64,000 nucleotides of DNA, taken from NCBI GenBank assembly GCA_028293545.1, contig JAQGOP010000027.1, forward strand, positions 29,039 to 93,038, read 5' to 3'. The DNA comes from Verrucomicrobiota bacterium (GTDB lineage Bacteria; Verrucomicrobiota; Verrucomicrobiia; Opitutales; Opitutaceae). Below, one piece after another: positions 25,184-35,534 of the stretch. The notes beneath the pieces are model-generated. The model saw only the letters and a list, made by a program, of their open reading frames with translations, searched no databases and was not told the origin of the DNA. Positions within the stretch are counted from its first letter, which is position 1. Every line of letters begins with the position of its first letter. The position numbers and the translations under genes were made by a program.

Positions 25184-25607
25184 TGTAGCGCAGGCATCCT
25201 GCCTGCTGACCTCAAGCCCGCGTCCCGGCCCGCGTCGAAAAGGACACTACCTGCTCCTCGAAAACGAGCGAGGCAGAGGTGAACGTTCGCATACGAGGCG
25301 GCTCGCGGATGCGGCGAAACAGACAGGATGCCTGCGCTACATTTGAATTTTGTAGTGCGGCAAATATCGCCGGGAGTGAAATCCAGTTTGGGTTAACATG
25401 CACCCAGTGCAGCAATTCGGGTGGAACGAATCAACGGCGGGAGGTGCAACCGGATCGCGCTGCGTGTGAGGCTGCGATCCGGCGTCAAGCAGGCATCCTG
25501 CCTGCTGAACTCCATCCTGACAGACGTCCTGCTCTATGAATATATCACGGGGGAGAGGGCGGAACGAGGGGTTTGCTCGCGGTCAGCAGGCAGGATGCCT
25601 GCGCTAC
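25184..25607. repeat. Two inverted pairs of the GCAGGCATCCTGCC repeat variant
   Basis: Arms at 25184-25206 and 25321-25340 form one inverted pair; arms at 25484-25506 and 25585-25607 form another. All begin or end in GTAGCGC or lack the first bases, with centre CAGGCATCCTGCCTG instead of the GGCGGCCCGCC of the main family. The interior has no second inverted repeat that I can see. This fills the 442-bp gap 25172-25613; no gene. Confidence 0.88.
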
Positions 25608-25613
25608 ATTCGA

Positions 25614-26354
25614 TCACGCTTTCTTCCACTTCTTCAGCTGCTCGAGCGAGAGGCGGACGGACTCCAGTGGGGCGTGGTTGTATTGCTCGACTTCAACGAT
25701 GTACCACTCGACGGCGCCGATCGTTTCGACGGCGGTGAAAACTTCCTCGAAGTTCACGGGGCCGGTGCCGATTTCCTTTTCGTCCTTCAAATGGACGGTG
25801 CGAATCCGGCGGCCTTGCTCGCGGATGAAGTCCGCGGGGTTTTTTCCGCCGACCTGGATCCAATAAACATCGGCCTGGCAGCCCAGGTCGCGCGGCGCGG
25901 CGGCGTCGAGCATCCAATCCAACACGCGCCGGCCATCGACGATCGCGAGTTCCGAGGCGTGGTTGTGGAAGGCGAACTGGATGCCATGGGAACGGAACGT
26001 CGCGCCGAGCGCGCCAAGTTCCTCGCCGAGGCGCGTGCAGGCGGCGCCGGAATGATAGTGCCCGGGCGGCCACCACGGACAGGTCATGTGCCGGGTTCCG
26101 AGCAGCAGCGCCTCGTCGATGCACTGGTTCAGGTCGGCGCGCAGCTGGGTGATGCCCGCGTGAATCCCGGCGACCTTGAGCCCGGCGGCGTCGAGCGCGG
26201 CTTTGGCGCCCTTGGCGTCGGTGTTGCCGAAGCCGGCGATTTCAACTCCCGCGTAACCCATCCGCGCCACATCGCCCACGGTGGCGGCGAAATCGCGCGC
26301 GGTGTCGTTGCGCACGGACCAGAGTTGCAGGGCGATGGGAATTTTTTTGCTCAT
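25614..26354 (-). CDS. Sugar phosphate isomerase/epimerase-like TIM-barrel protein
   Basis: Xylose-isomerase-like barrel of 246 residues: IALQLWSVRNDTARDF and VARMGYAGVEIAGFG at the N-terminus, GIQFAFHNHASEL (His-Asn-His metal region) in the middle, ADVYWIQVGGKNPADFI and RTVHLKDEK, and WYIVEVEQYNH with the late Glu ligand. This subfamily is common near oxidoreductases for sugar or inositol breakdown, but no such gene adjoins it here. ATG 26354; the C-terminus is Lys-rich, LKKWKKA. Confidence 0.88.
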   Translation of the reverse strand: MSKKIPIALQLWSVRNDTARDFAATVGDVARMGYAGVEIAGFGNTDAKGAKAALDAAGLKVAGIHAGITQLRADLNQCIDEALLLGTRHMTCPWWPPGHYHSGAACTRLGEELGALGATFRSHGIQFAFHNHASELAIVDGRRVLDWMLDAAAPRDLGCQADVYWIQVGGKNPADFIREQGRRIRTVHLKDEKEIGTGPVNFEEVFTAVETIGAVEWYIVEVEQYNHAPLESVRLSLEQLKKWKKA

Positions 26355-26428
26355 GGGGAAAGGAGGGAGCCGCCAAGCACGGCAAGGAGGGAAGGGAAGT
26401 CAACGTTGCGGAAGAAGCGAAAGCGGGG

Positions 26429-26494
26429 GCTCCAAGCTCCAATGAAACTTCGAAATGTCCAATCGCCTGCCGGGGTTTCATTGGAGCTTGGAGC
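26429..26494. repeat. Perfect 20-bp inverted repeat, GCTCCAAGCTCCAATG family
   Basis: Arms 26429-26448 and 26475-26494 are perfect reverse complements with a 26-bp spacer, in the gap between divergent genes. A second, imperfect pair of the same family is at 37894-38091. Confidence 0.92.
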
Positions 26495-26524
26495 TCTTTG
26501 CCCGCCCCGACATCCTGGGGCGCA

Positions 26525-26953
26525 ATGAAGTCCTCCATTCTCGCGCTGCTCTGGCTCGCCGTCGCCGCCGTCGCCTCCGCCCAGGTCGGAACCGACGCGC
26601 CGCTTCACCTGAGCAAACCCGCAGCCCGCGCCGAACTCGTGGCGGCGGTCAACGTGCAGCTGGGATATTTTCGCGCGGGCGACTGGGAGCACGCTTACGG
26701 CTGCGCGTCGAAAAATTTCCAACAGGTCATGCCGCTCGACACGTTCGTCGAGCTGATCGGCACGAAGTATCCGCTCGTGTGGAAAAATACCCGCGCGGAA
26801 TTCGCCCCGTCGCGCGACAACGGCGTGATCGCCGTCGTGCCCGTCCGCGTGTTTGGCGAGCGCACGAGCGAGGCTTACAACTGGCTCCTCGTGAAGGAAG
26901 GCGGGGCGTGGAAGGTCACGGGCGTGGTGCCGCAGCCGATTTCCGGCGCGTAG
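26525..26953 (+). CDS. Secreted DUF4864-like small protein
   Basis: One hundred forty-two residues with a clear signal peptide (MKSSILALLWLAVAAVASAQ). The mature part, with VQLGYFRAGDWEHAYGCAS, MPLDTFVELIGTKYPLVWKN and a C-terminal WKVTGVVPQP, follows the NTF2-like pattern of DUF4864/DUF4019 proteins of unknown function. ATG 26525. Followed 66 bp later by the S41 peptidase gene. Confidence 0.65.
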   Translation: MKSSILALLWLAVAAVASAQVGTDAPLHLSKPAARAELVAAVNVQLGYFRAGDWEHAYGCASKNFQQVMPLDTFVELIGTKYPLVWKNTRAEFAPSRDNGVIAVVPVRVFGERTSEAYNWLLVKEGGAWKVTGVVPQPISGA

Positions 26954-27019
26954 GCCAACCACGCGCGCCACTTTCCCATCGGCGTTGACTCGCCCGGCGG
27001 GGACGTGTGAATCGCGGGC

Positions 27020-28390
27020 GTGATCCATCGTTTTTCCCCCGCGGCCCGCTGGGCGCTGGTTTTGCTGGTTTCGATTCTCACGGTCCGCGCGACGGAGCCG
27101 GAGAAGGAAAAAATTCCCGAGGCGGATTGGCCGGATGTCCGCGAACGAACCTTCACTGAGGTCTGGCAAACGGTGAACGACACGTATTGCGATCCGACGT
27201 TCGGGGGCGTCGATTGGGCGGCCATGCGGGTGAAATACCACGCCAAGCTCGCCGATTCCACGGACAAGGCGAAGTTGCGCGACCTTCTCCAGTCGATGCT
27301 CAACGAACTCCGCCGCACCCATTTCGCGATCCTGCCGCGTGAAGCCGCGGTGTTCACGCCGGCGGAGCGCACGCGCATCGGGACCGTCGGCGCCACGTTT
27401 GCGCGCGTCGAGGGCCAGATCGTGGTCGCAAAGGTTCACCCCGGTTCGCCCGCCGACCTAGCGGGAATCACCCCGGGACAGGTCGTGCTCGGCGTGAACG
27501 GTTTTACGATGGCCCAGTTGGGCAGCTGGCTGACGCAGGCGGGAATGTCGGAGTCGCGCAGCTCGTTTTACCTCGCGAACTATGTGACCGGCTGGCTGCG
27601 GCGCCCGGTCGGAACCGAGGTGCAGCTCGCGCTGGCCGACGCCGCCGGCGGCGCGAAGGAAGTGAAGCTGACCTGTGCGCCGCACGACGGCGCGTGGTCG
27701 GAGCCGCTCGGGAATTTTCCCTCCCTGCCGCTGGAGATGACGACCACGCGTGCGCCGGACGGGCTCGCTTACCTCAGTTTCAATCTGTTCACCCCGTCGC
27801 TGATGAAAGGCGTGCGGACGTTCCTGCGTTCGCTTCAACCGGGTGACGGGCTCGTGATCGACCTGCGCGGGAACGGCGGCGGTGTCACAGTCATGGCCCC
27901 GGGCATCAGTGGCTGGCTGACGACGAAGGAATTTTCCCTCGGCGGCATGTCGCTGCGTCAGGGGTTCATGTCGTTCGCGGTGTTTCCGCAGGAGAAGGCG
28001 TTCACGGGCCCGGTCGCGATCCTCATCGACAGCGGGTCGGCGTCGACCAGCGAAATCCTCGCCGCCGGGCTCCAGGAGGAAGGCCGCGCCCGGATCTTTG
28101 GCGAGCGCAGCGCGGGCGCGGCGCTGCCTTCGTCGTTCAAGACCCTGCCAATGGGGGATCTTTTCCAATTCGCGATCGCCGACATGAAGACGCCGAAGGG
28201 CAAAGTCCTCGAGGGCGAAGGCGTCGCCCCCGACCAGGACGTGCAGCGCACGCGCGCCGGGCTCGCGGCGGGTGAAGACCCGGTGCTCAGCGCGGCGAAC
28301 TCCTGGCTCGATCGTGAGCGCCATGCGGCGCCCGCCAATGCGGCCGGTGCCGGAACCCCGAAGATCCCGGCGGAATCGAAGCCAAGATAA
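27020..28390 (+). CDS. S41 family peptidase (C-terminal-processing-protease-like) lacking the canonical Lys
   Basis: Exported protein of 456 residues, GTG start at 27020, signal peptide about 1-24. Order: N-terminal helical domain (about 35-110), PDZ domain (about 120-215, VHPGSPADLAGITPGQVVLGVNG), and the S41 core with DLRGNGGG at 281-288 and the nucleophile region DSGSASTSE (Ser340). Where CtpA/Prc proteins have Lys in GEPTFGKG, this one reads GERSAGAA, so Ala367 replaces the catalytic Lys. It may use another dyad or be inactive. Followed 7 bp later by a lipoprotein gene, probably in one operon. Confidence 0.85.
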   Translation: MIHRFSPAARWALVLLVSILTVRATEPEKEKIPEADWPDVRERTFTEVWQTVNDTYCDPTFGGVDWAAMRVKYHAKLADSTDKAKLRDLLQSMLNELRRTHFAILPREAAVFTPAERTRIGTVGATFARVEGQIVVAKVHPGSPADLAGITPGQVVLGVNGFTMAQLGSWLTQAGMSESRSSFYLANYVTGWLRRPVGTEVQLALADAAGGAKEVKLTCAPHDGAWSEPLGNFPSLPLEMTTTRAPDGLAYLSFNLFTPSLMKGVRTFLRSLQPGDGLVIDLRGNGGGVTVMAPGISGWLTTKEFSLGGMSLRQGFMSFAVFPQEKAFTGPVAILIDSGSASTSEILAAGLQEEGRARIFGERSAGAALPSSFKTLPMGDLFQFAIADMKTPKGKVLEGEGVAPDQDVQRTRAGLAAGEDPVLSAANSWLDRERHAAPANAAGAGTPKIPAESKPR

Positions 28391-28397
28391 ATTTCCC

Positions 28398-29825
28398 ATG
28401 ATGCGCTTTTTTTTCCGCGGCGCCGCGGCGCTGGTTTTCCTGGGCTTGGTCGGATGCGTGAGCACCCCGCCCAACCCGGTGGGCGCAAGCAGCAGCGAGT
28501 CCCGCGCCGCCGACGCGATCATCGATCGCTGGATCGAGGGCCTGGGCGGCGAACGCGCGATCCGGAAACTCGCGAGCCTGGAGACGCGCCAGTCGTTCCA
28601 GTTCGACCCGGGCGCGCGTAAGATGGAGATCCACATGCGCAAGGTCGCCTCCGGGAATTATCGCTTCGAAGGGAACCTCAGCGGCGTCGGCGAACTGGCG
28701 GAAGGTTTCGACGGACGGACGGCCTGGCGGGAAAATCCGTCGTTGGGCTTTGGGCTGATCCCGACGCAGGAACTGATCAACACCCTGCAGACGGACGACT
28801 TCCTGCGCCCGCTGAAGACCCGTCTGATGTATCCCAGGCGGCGGAAGGTCGCGGATGAAACACTCGGGGGCAGGAGCTTTCAGGTCCTCGCGATGGGTGG
28901 CCGCGACGGGGTGACAGAGAAGTGGCTCTTCGCCGCCGATACGGGCCGATTGATGCGAGTGGAACGACCGCCGTTGAATTCCGCCGGAACGCCGATCGTC
29001 ATGGAATATTCCGACTATCGGAAAGTCGGCGAATTTGCCTACGCGTTTGGGACCGAGCGCACCGAAGGGGCGAACAAGATCACGATGCGCTACGCGAGCG
29101 TCAGGCCGAACGTGCCGATCGACCAAAAAATTTTCACCCCGCCCGCCGACCGCATGCGCGAGGCCAAGGAGGTCGAACGCATCCTGGCGAAGCATCTGGA
29201 CGCGATCGGCGGGATCGAGCCATTGGCGCGGATCAGCACGCGCGTGATCACGGCCAGCGTCGAGGTGACCACCTCCGGAATAAAGCTCCACACCACCATC
29301 ACGCAGAAGCGGCCGAATTTGATCGTGAGCGAGCAGGACATGCCGGGCATGGGGCGTTCCTCGCAGGGATTTGACGGACGGACAGGCTGGTCGAGCAGCG
29401 ACATGCAGGGCTATCGGACGTTGGCCGACGCCGAGCTTCAATCGCTGGTGAGCAATTCGGATGTGCGCGTCGATGCCCAGCTGCGTGAGCGCTGCCCGAT
29501 GCGAACTTTGCTGGGCGAGCGGGACGTCAATGGCCGCCCGGCCTACGCGATCAAGCTGGCTTCACTGCAGGGCGTCGCGGGCACGTATTTTTTCGACAAG
29601 GAGAATGGCCGGCTGGTGCGGATCGAATCGGTTTTCAATGTCGGCCCGCAAAGCAACCTGCGCGCGGCGCTCGACTTTTCGGATTTCCGGAACGTCGAGG
29701 GCGTCATCATGCCGTTCGTAACCACGATGACCAACCCGGCGATGCGGACGGTCACGACGCTGGAGTCGGTGAAAGTAAACGTGCCCGTGGACGACGCCAT
29801 ATTTCGCCCGCGGAAGGACGACTGA
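28398..29825 (+). CDS. Lipoprotein with two tandem LolA/LppX-like domains
   Basis: Lipoprotein of 475 residues: lipobox LGLVGC with Cys20. Two homologous halves follow (about 35-250 and 255-475), each opening with a helix and a Gly pair (IIDRWIEGLGGERAIRKLAS; LDAIGGIEPLARIS) and each containing a QGFDGRTGW- or EGFDGRTAW-type turn and a closing I(F)xxP strand. This is the outer-membrane lipoprotein-sorting/DUF-type beta fold seen in Opitutaceae and Acidobacteria. Function unknown; closely linked to the S41 peptidase gene. Confidence 0.78.
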   Translation: MMRFFFRGAAALVFLGLVGCVSTPPNPVGASSSESRAADAIIDRWIEGLGGERAIRKLASLETRQSFQFDPGARKMEIHMRKVASGNYRFEGNLSGVGELAEGFDGRTAWRENPSLGFGLIPTQELINTLQTDDFLRPLKTRLMYPRRRKVADETLGGRSFQVLAMGGRDGVTEKWLFAADTGRLMRVERPPLNSAGTPIVMEYSDYRKVGEFAYAFGTERTEGANKITMRYASVRPNVPIDQKIFTPPADRMREAKEVERILAKHLDAIGGIEPLARISTRVITASVEVTTSGIKLHTTITQKRPNLIVSEQDMPGMGRSSQGFDGRTGWSSSDMQGYRTLADAELQSLVSNSDVRVDAQLRERCPMRTLLGERDVNGRPAYAIKLASLQGVAGTYFFDKENGRLVRIESVFNVGPQSNLRAALDFSDFRNVEGVIMPFVTTMTNPAMRTVTTLESVKVNVPVDDAIFRPRKDD

Positions 29826-29878
29826 GTTGGTCCCGACATCGCATCGCCGATCCCTGACTCGCTCCCCCGTCTCCTCTC

Positions 29879-29930
29879 GGATTCGGGTCCATTCGCGGTT
29901 TTAGAACCGGCGTCGGTTGGAAACCGACGC
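29879..29930. repeat. Single ACGAATGG-family arm and a strong hairpin between convergent genes
   Basis: 29879-29904 is one arm (GGATTCGGGTCCATTCGCGG) of the family at 17973-18064. GCGTCGGTT at 29910-29918 pairs perfectly with AACCGACGC at 29922-29930 over a 3-base loop. Placed between converging genes, the hairpin may act as a bidirectional terminator, but it has no T run. Confidence 0.6.
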
Positions 29931-29937
29931 TAAGGTA

Positions 29938-30726
29938 TCACATCGGTTCCAGCGTGACGCGGGTGTGATCGGGATCGTCGAGCTCGGTCGTCTGCTTGAC
30001 CCGGATCGTGCCGGCGGTGAATCCGGTCAACCCGATGGTGGCCCCCGCTGGCCGCTGCCGGGGGTGACCCCAGGTGTTGGCTGCGACGTGGTGGTGGTAG
30101 CCGTCGGCGGCCATGAAAACGGCTTCCTCGTAATTGTCCTGGCGGACGGCGAGGCCAACTTCGGTCGTATAGAAATTCCGCGCGGCTTCGAGTGCGCTGA
30201 CCCGGAGATGAATATGGCCAAGCCGCGCGGTCGCGAGCGGGGCGGCCGGCGGCGGGGTGGGTCGTTCAAGCAGGAGTGCGCGGTGATCGACCGGGCGCGT
30301 CACCATCGCGATGCGATCGCCGGAAACCGGCCACTCGCGGCGCGGGCGATCATAGTAGATTTCGAGGCCGTTGCCGTCCGGATCGGTGAGGTAAACGGCT
30401 TCGCTCACGCCGTGGTCGGAAAGGCCCTCGATCGGCTGGTGTTTTTCCACCAGCTGCGCGAGGACGGCGGCGAGCGCGGGTCGGTCGGGCACCAGGATCG
30501 CCACATGGAACAACCCGGCCACGAGCTCGGTGGGTTCCGCGGCAGCCGGATTTTCCGTGAACGTGATCGCGGGAGCGGATTGCGCGGAAAAGCGGAGCGT
30601 GAGGGTGGCGGGATCGGGCTGCTGGGCGATGAAGCCGAGGGTGTCGCGATAGAACGGAAGCAGTTGGGCGAGGCTGCGCGTGACGAGCGCGACATGGCGA
30701 AGGGCGAAGGTTGGGGTGTTCGGCAT
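29938..30726 (-). CDS. VOC family ring-cleavage-dioxygenase-like protein (CatE type)
   Basis: Two hundred sixty-two residues made of two vicinal-oxygen-chelate modules (about 1-130 and 150-262). Metal-ligand positions: His11 in LRHVALVTRSL, GLFHVAILVPD, LTDPDGNGLEIYYDRP (Glu), and RLGHIHLRVS and YHHHVAANTWG in the second module. Bacillus CatE-like proteins are annotated catechol-2,3-dioxygenase, but real substrates are mostly unknown. ATG 30726. Confidence 0.85.
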   Translation of the reverse strand: MPNTPTFALRHVALVTRSLAQLLPFYRDTLGFIAQQPDPATLTLRFSAQSAPAITFTENPAAAEPTELVAGLFHVAILVPDRPALAAVLAQLVEKHQPIEGLSDHGVSEAVYLTDPDGNGLEIYYDRPRREWPVSGDRIAMVTRPVDHRALLLERPTPPPAAPLATARLGHIHLRVSALEAARNFYTTEVGLAVRQDNYEEAVFMAADGYHHHVAANTWGHPRQRPAGATIGLTGFTAGTIRVKQTTELDDPDHTRVTLEPM

Positions 30727-30730
30727 GGTG

Positions 30731-30794
30731 GGTAGGGCGAGGTCTTGGACCCGCCTTCCGAGGGGAGTCGGAGCAGGCGGGCTGCCTGCGCTAC
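30731..30794. repeat. GTAGGGCG unit followed by a GTAGCGC-family arm
   Basis: 30731-30762 is a divergent GTAGGGCGAGGTCTTGGACC unit; 30772-30794 is the reverse form of the 23-bp GTAGCGC repeat with one substitution (GGGCTGCC). They lie directly upstream of the VOC gene start. Confidence 0.75.
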
Positions 30795-30840
30795 GCGAAA
30801 CGCAAGCCACGGAGAGGCCGAACGCAAGCGGGGCCCGACC

Positions 30841-31917
30841 TCAATGCTCGCCGTCCAAGTCGCCGGGTTTCAGCAGCGGCATGAAGAGCGCCTTGTTGGC
30901 CGATTTCATGTACGCCTCCTTGGCTTCGATGGTGTTGTCCTTCACCCGCGCCATCAGGCTGTTGTCCATCGTGACCATGCCATCTGCACCGCCGGATTCG
31001 ATGATCGAGCGGATGTTCGCAATCTGGCCGCTGCGGATCGTGTTCGGCAGCGCTTCGTGCGTGAGGAGGATTTCGTGCACGGCGCAGCGGCCCTTGGGAA
31101 TGCGCTTGCACAGCAGCTGGGCGACGACGCCGGCGAGGCAGCTCGAGAGCATCACCCGCACCTGGTTCTGCTCGTCGGCGGGAAACGTGTTGATGATGCG
31201 GTCGATCGTCTTCGGCGCGTTGTTCGTGTGGAGGGTCCCGAAGACGAGCATGCCCATCGAGGCACAGCCGAGCGCGAGCTTGATGGTTTCCATTTCGCGC
31301 ATTTCGCCGAGGAGCACGATGTCCGGGTCGTGGCGCATCGCCCCTTTGAGCGCGGCGGCAAAGGAGTCGGTGTGCTCGCCGACTTCGCGGTGGACGATCA
31401 TCGACTTCTTCGCCTGGTGCACGAACTCGATCGGGTCCTCGATCGTGATGATGTGCTTCGCGAAGTTCGCGTTGATGTAGTCGATCATCGCCGCGAGCGT
31501 CGTCGACTTGCCGGACCCGGTGGGGCCGGTGACGACCACGAGGCCTTCATTGAGATGGCAGAGTTTTTTGAGCGTCTCGGGCAGCTTGAGGTCGTCGAAC
31601 GACTGGATCTTCGCCGGGATCTGCCGGAAGACCGCGGCCTGGCCCCAGTGGTTGTAGAGGAAGTTGCCGCGGAAGCGGGCGACGCCAGGGATTTCGTGCG
31701 CGAGGTCGAGGTCCTTGCGGTCGAGGAAATCCGCCCAGCGGCGCTCGGGCACGATTTCCTTCAGCAGTTTTTCCATCGTCGCCGTGTCGAGGGGCTGGTC
31801 CCCGATTCCCTGCAGCGTCCCGGAAATGCGCGCCTTCGGGGGCAGGCCGACCGTGAGGTGCAGGTCGGAGCCGCCCTTGTCGAGCATCGTGCGGAGCAGT
31901 TGGTCGACAGCAGCCAT
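30841..31917 (-). CDS. pilT: PilT-family twitching motility ATPase
   Basis: Hexameric ATPase that powers type IV pilus retraction at the inner membrane. The 358 residues have a PAS-like N-terminal domain with DLHLTVGLPPKAR, Walker A GPTGSGKS at 131-138, Asp box TIEDPIEF, Walker B DIVLLGEMREMETI and the His box FGTLHTNNAPKTIDRI. The C-terminus AIRSGQ-like NTIRSGQIANIRSIIESG is typical. Start ATG 31917 lies two bases after the stop of the upstream pilT-like gene, so both are co-transcribed. Confidence 0.93.
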   Translation of the reverse strand: MAAVDQLLRTMLDKGGSDLHLTVGLPPKARISGTLQGIGDQPLDTATMEKLLKEIVPERRWADFLDRKDLDLAHEIPGVARFRGNFLYNHWGQAAVFRQIPAKIQSFDDLKLPETLKKLCHLNEGLVVVTGPTGSGKSTTLAAMIDYINANFAKHIITIEDPIEFVHQAKKSMIVHREVGEHTDSFAAALKGAMRHDPDIVLLGEMREMETIKLALGCASMGMLVFGTLHTNNAPKTIDRIINTFPADEQNQVRVMLSSCLAGVVAQLLCKRIPKGRCAVHEILLTHEALPNTIRSGQIANIRSIIESGGADGMVTMDNSLMARVKDNTIEAKEAYMKSANKALFMPLLKPGDLDGEH

Positions 31918-31919
31918 GG

Positions 31920-33341
31920 TCAGGAAATTTTCGCGCGCAGCACGCGGTTGGAGATGTTGGCGAGCGCGGTCTCGGGGGTGATTTTCTTTCCCTGCCACAG
32001 CGCGAAGACCACATTGTCCATGAGGCACATGCCCTCGCGCACGCCGGTTTCCATCGTGTTGCGCAGGCCCTGGGCCTTGCCTTCGCGGATCAGATTCTGG
32101 ATCGCGGTGTTATTGATGAGGATCTCGCAGGCGAGGGTCAGGCCCCCCTCGGTCGACGGCAGCAGGCGCTGGCAGACCACGCCGCGGAGGCTCTCGGCCA
32201 CGCTGGCGCGAATCTGGGTTTGTTGCGAGGGCGGGAAGACGTCGAGCAGGCGGTTGAGCGTGGTGGCCGCATCGCTCGTGTGCATGGTGCCGATGACCAA
32301 GTGGCCGGTTTCCGAGGCGGTGATCGCCATCTCGATGGTTTCAAGGTCGCGGAGCTCGCCGATGACGATGATGTCGGGGTCCTCACGCAGCGCGCCCTTA
32401 AGCGCGGTGAAAAACGACTTCGTGTGCGGGCCCACTTCGCGCTGCGTGACGTTGCAGCCTTTGGCGGCCTGCACGACTTCGATGGGGTCTTCGACGGTGA
32501 TGATATGGTCGGTGCGGGTTTCGTTGAGGTACGAAACCATCGACGCGAGGGTCGTGGTCTTGCCCGAGCCCACGGGGCCGGTGATCAGGATGAGCCCGTT
32601 ATGGTAGGAGAGAAGGCGCTTGAGCGTGTCGATGTGCGCGGAGTAGCCCAGGTCGGCGAGCGTGCGGACCTTGTCCGGGACCATGCGGTAGGAGCCGGCG
32701 GCGCCGTTCTTGTGGAACATCAGGTTGACGCGGTAACGATCGGTCGCGCTCAGGGCCAGGGCGTAGTCGTAGTCCTTCGCTTGCAGGAAAATCTTCTTCT
32801 GCCCTTCCGAAAGCAGCGCGGTGTTCAGGCGCAGGGCATCGTCGGCGGTGAGCTTGTAATCGGAGATGAACGTGAGCTGGCGGTTCTTGCGGATGAAAGG
32901 GCGGGTGCCGGTGGAAAGGTGGAGGTCGCTCGCGAGGTGGCGCGCGGTGGCGCGGAGCAGGCCGCGCAGGCCGGCGGCGAGCGCGCCATCGTCGAGCACG
33001 CCGAGGGTGTCGAAATCGAAGTGGGGCACGGGGCCCGCGTTGGTCGCGAGCGAGGCTTTGCGCTGCTCGGCGGTCTGCTTCGGGATGAAGGGTGCGGCGG
33101 TGTCGGAGCTTTCGAAGGGATCGCTCAGGGGCGCGGATTTCTGGCCCTTCGCCATCGCGAGCCCGGCGATTTTCTCGAGGGAGGCGACATCGTCGACATG
33201 GCCGTCGTCGATCAGCTGCTGGGCAAAGTCGCCGATCTCGGCGGCTTCCCCGACTTTTTTCCGAACGGCGATGCAGTGCTCGCGTTCGAGGAGACCTTGA
33301 TCGATCCCGAGACGGACCAGCCAGAGAACGTCGTTGTTCAT
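31920..33341 (-). CDS. PilT-like ATPase with N-terminal extension
   Basis: Second secretion-superfamily ATPase, 473 residues. The C-terminal two-thirds match PilT (SDLHLSTGTRPFIRKN, Walker A GPVGSGKT at 255-262, TVEDPIEVV, DIIVIGELRDLETIE, GTMHTSDAATTLNRLLDVF). The first ~120 residues are extra: a helical module (MNNDVLWLVRLGIDQGLLER, FAQQLIDDGHVDDVASLEKI) resembling the GspE/PilB N-terminal domain, then a linker. ATG 33341 chosen; longer frame runs into repeats. It precedes pilT by 2 bp; the pair may drive retraction with different regulation. Confidence 0.9.
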   Translation of the reverse strand: MNNDVLWLVRLGIDQGLLEREHCIAVRKKVGEAAEIGDFAQQLIDDGHVDDVASLEKIAGLAMAKGQKSAPLSDPFESSDTAAPFIPKQTAEQRKASLATNAGPVPHFDFDTLGVLDDGALAAGLRGLLRATARHLASDLHLSTGTRPFIRKNRQLTFISDYKLTADDALRLNTALLSEGQKKIFLQAKDYDYALALSATDRYRVNLMFHKNGAAGSYRMVPDKVRTLADLGYSAHIDTLKRLLSYHNGLILITGPVGSGKTTTLASMVSYLNETRTDHIITVEDPIEVVQAAKGCNVTQREVGPHTKSFFTALKGALREDPDIIVIGELRDLETIEMAITASETGHLVIGTMHTSDAATTLNRLLDVFPPSQQTQIRASVAESLRGVVCQRLLPSTEGGLTLACEILINNTAIQNLIREGKAQGLRNTMETGVREGMCLMDNVVFALWQGKKITPETALANISNRVLRAKIS

Positions 33342-33405
33342 GCGTGAGTTGCCAAGGCCGGTGACGATGGTTGCCGCCGCGCCGCAAGCCAAGCCCTTTG
33401 CGGAA

Positions 33406-33543
33406 GCAGTGCAGGCGGCCCGCCTGTTCCGAAAATAGCGAGTAGCGAGCATGTCCGGAGTGCGGTTGAGCGGGCCTTTCCGGGGCTCCATCCGAGTGGG
33501 AATCCAGTCGCAGGCTTCGGAGCAGGCAGGCCGCCGGCGCTAC
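33406..33543. repeat. Degenerate inverted pair of the GTAGCGC family
   Basis: Left arm 33406-33428 (GCAGTGCAGGCGGCCCGCC...) and right arm 33521-33543 (AGCAGGCAGGCCGCCGGCGC...) each differ from the main family by two or three bases. The interior contains a GAGTAGCGAGC unit like those at 15596 and 63905. Divergent promoter region of the pilT-like and helicase genes. Confidence 0.8.
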
Positions 33544-33600
33544 TTCGAAGGTTGCAAACCCTTCCTTTTAGCCGACGCTGCCTCCCTCTAACACTCGCCA

Positions 33601-35304
<1,704 letters not shown>

Positions 35305-35308
35305 GTTC

Positions 35309-35475
35309 TTGATTGCGGATACCGGATACCGGAAACCGGATAGATTTCAGAATGTTCACCGCGGCCCGTCGATTGTACGACGGGCCGTTTTGTTGGCTGG
35401 ATTCGAAAGCGGCTAGGCCGCCTCCGTGGCTCGACCAATCCGGTTTCCGCAATCCGCAATCCGCAATCCGTAATT
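35309..35475. repeat. Inverted GATACCGGAAACCGG arms flanking a terminator
   Basis: 35309-35342 (GATTGCGGATACCGGATACC...) and 35440-35475 (CCGGTTTCCGCAATCCGC...) are opposite arms of the family at 5862-6064, with tandem ATCCGCA units on the right. The helicase terminator lies between them. Confidence 0.8.
35363..35394 (+). terminator. Factor-independent terminator after the DEAD-box helicase gene
   Basis: GGCCCGTCG at 35363-35371 pairs perfectly with CGACGGGCC at 35378-35386, followed by GTTTTGTT. Confidence 0.85.
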
Positions 35476-35534
35476 CACCAGCCCGCTCCTTGACGCTTCG
35501 CTCGCGCTCTCCGTAGTGTGCGCGCCTTCGCCCC

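Noticed and set aside
25184..25607. Four similar repeats at roughly regular spacing, CRISPR-like
   Set aside because: Repeats alternate in orientation, spacers are 78-143 bp and unequal, and the same units occur elsewhere at gene ends.
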